Assembly: GCF_048569485.1 (NCBI RefSeq)
Contig: NC_134354.1
Span: 89,183,825-89,247,824 of the forward strand
Direction of reading: 5' to 3'
DNA: 64,000 nucleotides
From: Anomaloglossus baeobatrachus
Taxonomy: Eukaryota > Chordata > Amphibia > Anura > Aromobatidae
The notes below the pieces were generated by a model that saw nothing but the letters and a program-made list of their open reading frames with translations, had not been told where the DNA came from and ran no database searches. The position numbers and the translations under genes are program-made. The first letter of the stretch is position 1; each line of letters opens with the position of its first letter. This document shows, piece by piece, positions 47,801 to 56,800 of the stretch.

Positions 47801-50800
47801 GACTAGGCCCAGAAGCCGGGGACTCGAGTTAACAGCGCGGCCGCCGTAAAAGCGCGGGCCGCGCTGAAGTCCCCGGCGCACCACAAGTGCCAGCCGCGCC
47901 GCCGTTCCAGCGGCCGGCGCGACCGATTCATAAAAGTGGCCAGCGTCCCGCCCCTCTCCTGACTGGCAGGTCTGGGGGCGGGAACGAACGGAAGCAGGCC
48001 GCAAAAGCCGGGGACTCTAGTTATCAGCGCGGCCGCCGTAAAAGCGCGGGCCGCGCTGAAGTCCCCGGCGCACCACAAGTGCCAGCCGCGCCGCTGCCAG
48101 CGGCCGGCGCGACCGATTACTGGAAGCGGCCAGCGTCCCGCCCCTCTCCTGACTGGCAGGTCTGGGGGCGGGAACGAACGGAAACAGGCCGCAAAAGCCG
48201 GGGACTCTAGTTATCAGCGCGGCCGCCGTAAAAGCGCAGGCCGCGCTGAAGTCCCCGGCGCACTACAAGTGCCAGCCGCGCCGCAGTCCCAGCGGCCGGC
48301 GCGACCAGTTCCCATAAATGAGCCTGCTTCAGCGAGGCTGAATGAGGCCATGGCACAGGCGCCGCAGCGCTGATGTCCCCTGGCGCACTACAACACCCAG
48401 CATGCTGCGGTGTGAGCGCCAAATGCACGGGGACACAGAGTACCTTGAGGAAGCAGGGCCATGTCCCTGATGTACTCCGCTCCATCCAGCATCTTCTCCA
48501 GGGGCTGTAGATGGAGCACGGTCTCAGTGCCTGGAGACCGGTAAATCCCACTTCACCCAGAGCCCTGTAAAAAGGGATGGGGAAGGAATCAGCATGTGGG
48601 CTCCTGCCGCCGTACCCGCAATGGGTACCTCAACCTTACAAACACCTCCGACACAGTGGGGTGAGAAGGGAGCATGCTGGGGACACTATATGTGTCCTCT
48701 TTTCTTCCATCCGACATAGTCAGCAGCTGCTGCTGACTAAAAAGTGGAGCTATGCGTGGATGTGTTGCCTCCTTCGCACAAAGCACAAAACTGGTGAGCC
48801 AGTGATCCCACTGGGGGTGTATAGCCAGAAGGGGAGGGGCCTTACACTTTTAAGTGTAATACTTTGTGTGGCCTCCAGAGGCAATAGCTATACACCCAAT
48901 TGTCTGGGTCTCCCAATGGAGCGACAAAGAAATTAAAATAATAAAAAAAAAAAAAAATATTCAACATTCTTTTTTTTAAAATAAAAGTATTCTGAAGGCC
49001 ACAATAATATTAACTCATGTGAGGTTAATCCCCGCCCCCTGCCGTGGGCAGGCGGCGGCGATCCGCGCACATATCAGCTGTTTTCAACAGCTGATATGTG
49101 TGTGCCTGCATGTGTGTCGCGCTTCCCCCCGCGACCATTAACCCCTTACATCTCGCTGCCAAAATCTGGCAGAGAGATGTATATATATGCGCGCCGCCAT
49201 GACAGTGACTTACCTCGCCCCCATCGAAAGTCACGTGACATGATCATGTGACTTTCGGTGGTTGCCATGGTAGCAAAGGGTCATGTGATGACGCCTGTAG
49301 CTAACATGAGTCACTTCCTCTCAATGCCGGAATACAGCCGGCATTGAAAGTAAAGCACTAAATCTGCAGTTCTTAGCTCTGTAGCTGTGATCTGCAGATA
49401 GTGCAGAGCGATCGGATTGCTGATCACTATAGCCCCCTAGGGGGACTAGTAAAATAAAAAAAAAGTTTTAAAAAATTAAAAAAAAAATTAAAAAAACCCT
49501 AAAAGTTCAAATCACCCCCCCTTTCACTCCATTGAAAATTAAAGGGTTAAAAAAATAAAAAATATACACATATTGGGTATAGCCGCCTTCAGAAATGCAC
49601 GATCTATCAAAATATAAAATCAATTAATCTGATCAGTAAATGGCGTAGCGGCAAAAAAATTCCAAACGTTAAAATTACGTTTTTTGGTTGCCGCAAATTT
49701 AGCACAAAATGCAATAACAGGCGATCAAAACGTAGCATCTGCGCAAAAATGGTATAGTTAAAAACGCCAGCCTCAGATCCTGAAAAATGAGAACGCTACG
49801 GATTTTTGGAAAATGGCGCAAAACGTGCGCCACTTTTTTTGGACAAGGTTGTGAATTTTTTTTTAACCCCATAAATACAAGTAAACCTATTCATGTTTGG
49901 GGTCTACAAACTCGCACTGACCTCAGGCATCACAATGACACATCAGTTTTACCATATAGTGAACAATGAATAAAATATCCCAAAAACTATTGTGCGATAA
50001 CACTTTTTTTGCAATTTTTCCGCACTTGGAATTTGTTTGCCATTTTCCAGTATACTATATGGTAAAACTTATGGTTTCATTTAAAAGTACAACTCGTCCC
50101 GCAAAAAACAAGCCCTAATATGGCAAGATTGACGGAAAAATAAAAAAGTTACGGCTCTCTGAAGAAAGAGAGGAAAAAAACAAAACGGAAAAACACAAAA
50201 TGCCCGGGGGCTGAAGGGGTTAAAGGGAATCTGTCAGCAGGATTTTGCCAAGTATGATGCAGGGACAGCGACCCTGACTCCAGAGATGTATCACTTAGTT
50301 TACTGGGTACAGCAGTTGTGATAGAATCACTATTTTCTCTGCTGCAGATGTAGCAGAGCTCTGAATATTGAGCCCTGTATAACCTCGCCCACACCACTGT
50401 GACAGCTTTCTGTGTACATTGTAAACGGACAGAAAAGCCAGTTAGTGCTGGGGGCAGGGTTGGACCAGGAGGCACGAGACACCGTCCTCTAGTGATAATC
50501 TGCTGCTGAGAAAACACTGATTTTAATGAAACCACAAAACACAGCCCAGTGAGTGACACATCATTGTAATCAGAATCTCTGCCTATACATTATGGTGCTC
50601 TCAGATTACATAGCAAAAACCTGTTGACAAATTCTCTTTAATGATGATAAAATATTCAGCGATGGCTATTTAAATTCCTTAAGAGATCCATTGAGCAAAG
50701 GGGTATTCTGGTAAGAAGAGTTCATCACCGATTTGCAGGATTGGTGACAACTACTAGACTGGTGGTCTGACCACTGACCGGCATAAAAGGGGACTTCTCC

Positions 50801-53800
50801 TTTAATAGAGTGGTGGTCAACCACATGTACCGCTCCTCCATTCACTGTCTATTGGACAGCCTGAAGAAAGCCAAGTGCTGTACTTCGCTAAATCTCGCAG
50901 TTGTATGGAGAATGAATGGTGCCATAGGCCACAAGACTGTCCGCCCGCTGCGTTCAAACAAGAGGCCGAAGTCACCTGTTGTGGAGGGGCACCCCGACGA
51001 TTAAGTAGTATCATCTAACCCATAAATAGGCGATGAACTATTCTGGAAAGAACTAGTTAACTTCATAAAACAGGGCCACTCACCTGCCCTCTGTGGTGGT
51101 AAACATCTGCGTTTTGGGGGTCTATGTCTGCAGCCATGTTGAAATCTTGAGTAGACCACATCGGCAGTTGTTGCTGCATATACATACTGCCGCGTTTGAT
51201 TAGGGCATTTGCGCGTAACTAGGAAAGAATAAAGAAAATACATGTTCATGTAAGAGTACAAGCCAAATATATGTTGTATGAGACTTAAATGGGTTTAACA
51301 CTGACAACCCTCCCTCTGAATTCCTATGTTCCCTCTTCTCCCCAGTAAAATAATAAGATGTATACTTACCTCTGGTGCTGATGCCGTTTCAGTATTGTCA
51401 CCACTGGCTCTCCTGGGGATCACGTGACATGGGCTAATCACTGCTGGCTTCACTCTCCCATCCTTCAGACAAATCAAGACATCCAGAGGAAGTGAGAGCA
51501 GCTGCTGTTCTTGAACTTATGATTAAGGACTCTTTTGCTTTTAAAATGTTAAGTCCGAAACGCGTAAAGTTTTCCCTGTGATGCAACATTTGTACAATGC
51601 GTTCTACGACTAATTTTTAAACTTTTTCAATAAAGGATCAAAATATTTTTTTATGGAATTGGTGCTGGGTTCATACTACGTTCCTTCCTCTTTCTGCTTA
51701 CCGGTGTGGACTAGCTGGCGAACCACGAGCACCCAGGAGAATCATATGGTGTTGGGTGACAGGTGAGCTGAAAAAAACTCCTTCCGTATCCCTAGGAGAG
51801 CCAGCATTGAGACCGCTGAAATGGCGGCGGCACAGGAAGTGACCCTAGGGATTGAGTAATGGAGAACCCCTTTAACATTATGGTTACGCAAACTTTTAGG
51901 CTCTCTGTAGGAACTAGAAAATGGCCTTCAAATGTGATCTAAAAAGAAGGGAATTTTGTTTACTTACCGTAAATTCCTTTTCTTCTAGCTCCTATTGGGA
52001 GACCCAGACAATTGGGTGTATAGCTTCTGCCTCCGGAGGCCACACAAAGTATTACACTTTAAAAAGTGTAACCCCTCCCCTCTGCCTATACACCCTCCCG
52101 TGCATCACGGGCTCCTCAGTTTTGGTGCAAAAGCAGGAAGGAGGAAACTTATAAATTGGTCTAAGGTAAATTCAATCCGAAGGATGTTCGGAGAACTGAA
52201 AACCATGAACCAAAAGAACAATTCAACATGAACAACATGTGTACACAAAAGAACAAACAGCCCGAAGGGAACAGGGGCGGGTGCTGGGTCTCCCAATAGG
52301 AGCTAGAAGAAAAGGAATTTACGGTAAGTAAACAAAATTCCCTTCTTCTTTGTCGCTCCATTGGGAGACCCAGACAATTGGGACGTCCAAAAGCAGTCCC
52401 TGGGTGGGTAAAAGAATACCTCGATAAAAAGAGCCGAAAACGACCCCCTCTTACAGGTGGGCAACCGCCGCCTGAAGGACTCGCCTACCTAGACTGGCGT
52501 CTGCCGAAGCATAGGTATGCACCTGATAGTGTTTCGTGAAAGTGTGCAGACTAGACCAGGTAGCTGCCTGACACACCTGCTGAGCCGTAGCCCGGTGCCG
52601 CAATGCCCAGGACGCACCCACGGCTCTGGTAGAATGGGCTTTCAGCCCCAAAGGAAGCGGAAGCCCAGAAGAACGGTAGGCTTCAAGAATCGGTTCCTTG
52701 ATCCACCGAGCCAAGGTTGACTTGGAAGCCTGCGAACCCTTACGCTGGCCAGCGACAAGGACAAAGAGGGCCTCTGAACGGCGCAGGGGCGCCGTGCGAG
52801 ACACGTAGAGCCGGAGTGCTCTCACCAGATCTAATGAGTGCAAATCCTTTTCACATTGGTGAATTGGATGAGGGCAAAATGAAGGTAAGGAGATATCCAG
52901 ATTGAGATGAAAAGGGGATACCACCTTAGGGAGAAATTCCGGGACCGGACGCAGAACCACCTTATCCTGGTGAAAAACCAGGAAGGGGGCTTTGCATGAC
53001 AGCGCTGCCAGCTCAGACACTCTACGGAGCGATGTAACGGCCACTAGAAATGCCACCTTCTGCGAAAGACGTGATAAAGAGACATCCCGCAGCGGCTCGA
53101 AAGGTGGTTTCTGAAGAGCCGTTAGCACCCTGTTAAGGTCCCAGGGTTCCAGCGGACGCTTGTAAGGTGGGACTATGTGGCAAACCCCCTGCAGGAACGT
53201 GCGGACCTGCGGAAGCCTGGCTAGACGCTTTTGAAAAAATACGGATAGCGCCGATACTTGTCCCTTGAGAGAGTTGGGAAGGAGCCACCACTGAAGTGAC
53301 GTCTTGGTTGCAAGGGAAAGAGAGACGTTCCTGTCGAGGGAAGTCGACCTCCTGTCCCATTTGCGGAGAATGTCCCATTGGAGTGGCTGCAGATGGAATT
53401 GCGCGAAGGGCACTGCCTCCATCTTCCCCAGGAAGTGCATGAGGCGCCTCAAGGGGTGTGACTGACCCCGAAGAAGAGATTGCACCCCTGCCTGCAGCGA
53501 AAGCTGTTTGTCCAGCGGTAGCTTGACTACCGCTGACTGTGTATGAAACTCCATCCCGAGGTAAGTCAGTGATTGGGTCGGTGTCAACTTGGATTTTGGG
53601 AAGTTGATGATCCACCCGAACTGCTGGAGAGTCGCCAGAGCGACGGAAAGGCTGTTTTGACACGCCATCTGAGAGGGTGCCCTGACCAGAAGATCGTCTA
53701 AGTAGGGAATCACCGAGTGGCCCTGAGAGTGTAGGACCGCCACAACAGATGCCATGACCTTGGTGAACACCCGTGGGGCTGTCGCCAGGCCGAAAGGCAA

Positions 53801-56800
53801 TGCCACGAACTGAAGGTGTTCGTCCCCGATGGCGAAACGCAAAAAGCGTTGATGTTCGGGTGCGATCGGCACATGGAGATAAGCATCCTTGATGTCGATC
53901 GATGCTAGGAAGTCTCCTTGTGACATCGAAGCGATGACCGAGCGGAGATTCCATCCGAAACCGTCTGGTGCTCACATGTCTGTTGAGCAGTTTGAGGTCC
54001 AGAACGGGACGGAACGAGCCGTCCTTCTTTGGCACCACAAACAAGTTGGAGTAAAAGCCGCGACCATGTTCCTGGGGGGGAACAGGGATCACAACTCCTT
54101 CTGTCTTCAGAGCGTTCACCGCCTGAAAAAGTGCATCGGCTCGCTCGGGGGGCGGAGAGGTTCTGAAGAAACGACGAGAGCTGAACTCTATCCTGTAACC
54201 GTGAGACAGAATGTCTCTCACCCATCGGTCTTGAACATGTGGCCACCAGGCGTCGCAAAAGCGGGAGAGCCTGCCACCGACCGAGGATGCGGTTCGGGGA
54301 TGCCGAGAGTCATGAGGAGGCCGCCTTGGAAGCAGTGCCTCCTGCGGCCTTTTGGGGGCGTGACTTGGACCGCCACGCATAGGAGTTCCTCTGGCCTTTC
54401 TCCGGCCTACTGGACGAAGAGGATTGGGGCTTGGCGGAGGGACGAAAGGACCGAAACCTCGATTGTATTTTCCGTTGCTGAGGTCTCTTCGGTTTGGACT
54501 GGGGTAAGGAGGAGTCCTTTCCCTTGGATTCCTTAATAATCTCATCCAATCGCTCGCCAAACAAGCGGTCGCCAGAAAACGGCAAACCGGTTAAGAACCT
54601 CTTGGAAGCCGAGTGTCTTCCATTCGCGCAGCCACATGGCCCTGCGGACTGCCACAGAGTTAGCGGATGCCACCGCTGTACGGCTAGCAGAGTCTAGAAC
54701 TGCGTTCATGGCGTAGGAAGAAAAAGCTGACGCCTGAGAAGTCAAAGACGCAACCTGCGGAGCAGAATTTCGTGTGACCGCATTAATCTCAGCCAGACAA
54801 GCTGAGATAACTTGGAGTGCCCACACGGCTGAAAAAGCCGGGGCAAAAGACGCGCCCGTGGCTTCATAGATGGATTTCACCAGGAGCTCTATCTGCCTGT
54901 CAGTGGCATCCTTTAGCGATGAGCCATCTGCAACCGATACCACAGATCTAGCTGCCAATCTAGAGACTGGGGGATCCACCTTGGGACATTGAGCCCAACC
55001 CTTAACAACGTCAGAGGGGAAGGGGTAACGTGTGTCAGTAAGGCGCTTAGTAAAGCGCTTGTCCGGAACCGCTCTGGGCTTCTGGACAGCATCTCTGAAG
55101 TTAGAGTGATCGAAAAACGCACTCCGTGTACGTTTAGGGAACCGAAACTGGTGTTTCTCCTGCTGAGAAGTCGACTCCTCTACAGGTGGCGGCGGGGGAG
55201 ATATATCTAACACCTGGTTGATGGACGAGATAAGGTCATTTACTATGGCGTCCCCTTCAGGTGTATCAAGATTGAGAGCAACGTCAGGGTCAGAGCCCTG
55301 AGCTGCGACGTCCGCCTCGTCCTCCAGAGAGTCCTCAAGCTGGGAACCCGAGCAGCGTGAAGAAGTCGGGGAAGATTCCCAGCGGGCCCGCTTAGCCGGT
55401 CTGGGACTGTGGTCCGGGCCGGTGTCCTCCACGTGAGACCTAGGGCCCCCCCTGGGAACGTGCTGCGGCGCGGACAGAGAGGGGCCTGGAGGCGAAGATC
55501 CAACAGGGCCCGGGGCCTGTGGAAGGACCGGTCTGGACTGCAAAGCTTCAAGCAGCTTGGCAGACCATTTGTCCTTAGACTGAGCCATGGATTGTGAGAG
55601 TGACTCAGAGAGTTTTTCAGCAAAAACTGCAAACTCTGTCCCTGCCGCTTGGACAGGGGGAGCAAGGGGTTCTACCTGAGCCGAGGGGCCCACTAGTGAC
55701 CGAGGCTCCGGCTGAGCAAGCAAAACAGGGGTTGAGCATTGCTCACAGTGAGGGTAGGTGGAACCCGCAGGTAACTTAGCTGCACAAGAGGTACAGGTCG
55801 CAAAATAACCCTGTGCCTTGGCACCCTTGCTCCTTGTGAACGACATGCTGTTGTCTCCTAGGAGAGTGATCACTGAGGGTATATGGGAAAGGGTATACAG
55901 CCCGACCGAACAGAAATATATATATCTATATAGTAACTATTCCGGCACCCTAAGGGGACCAGCACCGGGTGACCGGTGTGGCTTACCGACCGCTAAAAAG
56001 CGGAGTGTGTGTCCTCCAGATTCCCTGCCTTAGGTCTCCCAGCGTTGCAGAGCTCTTTCCTGGAAATCCTCCACAGGCAGAATGCCAAAAAAAAAGGGCT
56101 GCCGGAGCTCTCTGGGGAGGAGTGGGGCCGTGGGCAGCGCTAGAAAAGTGCGGGAATCTGGAGTCCCCACAGTGATCAGTGAGGGGGAGGAAACATACAG
56201 GATGCTCCGGCCCTCACAACCGACGTCAGGTCGGCAGTCCCGCCCTTACCCCTGATTGACAGGCCCGGGGGCGGGAGTTTTGCTACTAGGCCGCAATTGA
56301 AGCCGGGGACTAAATTTAAGACCGCGGCCGACAAACAGGCGCGGTCGGCGCGGAAGTCCGCCGGCCGTCACAAATAAGCAGCTGCTGCAGCGTCCGGGAT
56401 GAAGGCGCTCCATGCACATCCCCCATGGGGGTACAGAGTACCTTAGTGATGCAGGGCCCGGTCCCTGAGGATAAATAAACTCCTGTCCGACAGATTCCCA
56501 CAGGGGCTGCGGAGGGAGCACGGTCCCAGTGAATGGATGACCGCTCAGGATCCCACTTCTCCCAGAGCCGCTAAGGGATGGTGAAGGAGACGGCATGAGG
56601 CTCCAGCCTTTGTACCCACAATGGGTACCTCAACCTTAACAGCACCGCCGACATAGTGGGGTGAGAAGGGAACATGCCGGGGGCCCCATGGGGGCCCACT
56701 TTTCTTCCAACCGACATAACTAAAATGAGAATGCATGAGTGGATGTGTGCCTCCTTCCACACAAAGCATAAAACTGAGGAGCCCGTGATGCACGGGAGGG

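Larger units (their letters stand above)
42780..48931 (-). mobile_element. DIRS retrotransposon E (decayed, arms intact)
   Basis: A full-span copy of about 6.15 kb on the minus strand with the order of parts seen in D, closest to copy B throughout. Broken more than ten times. The terminal arms agree with each other over about 125 bp, including two bases at which E differs from B. The leader carries a tandem expansion (47835-48330), which accounts for its extra length. It lies in a TOMM70 intron in sense orientation. Confidence 0.9.

Noticed and set aside
42770-48940. ATTAAA on both sides of DIRS E as a target duplication
   Set aside because: Other copies lack any duplication, DIRS integration does not make one, and the flanks are A/T-rich so a six-base match is weak.
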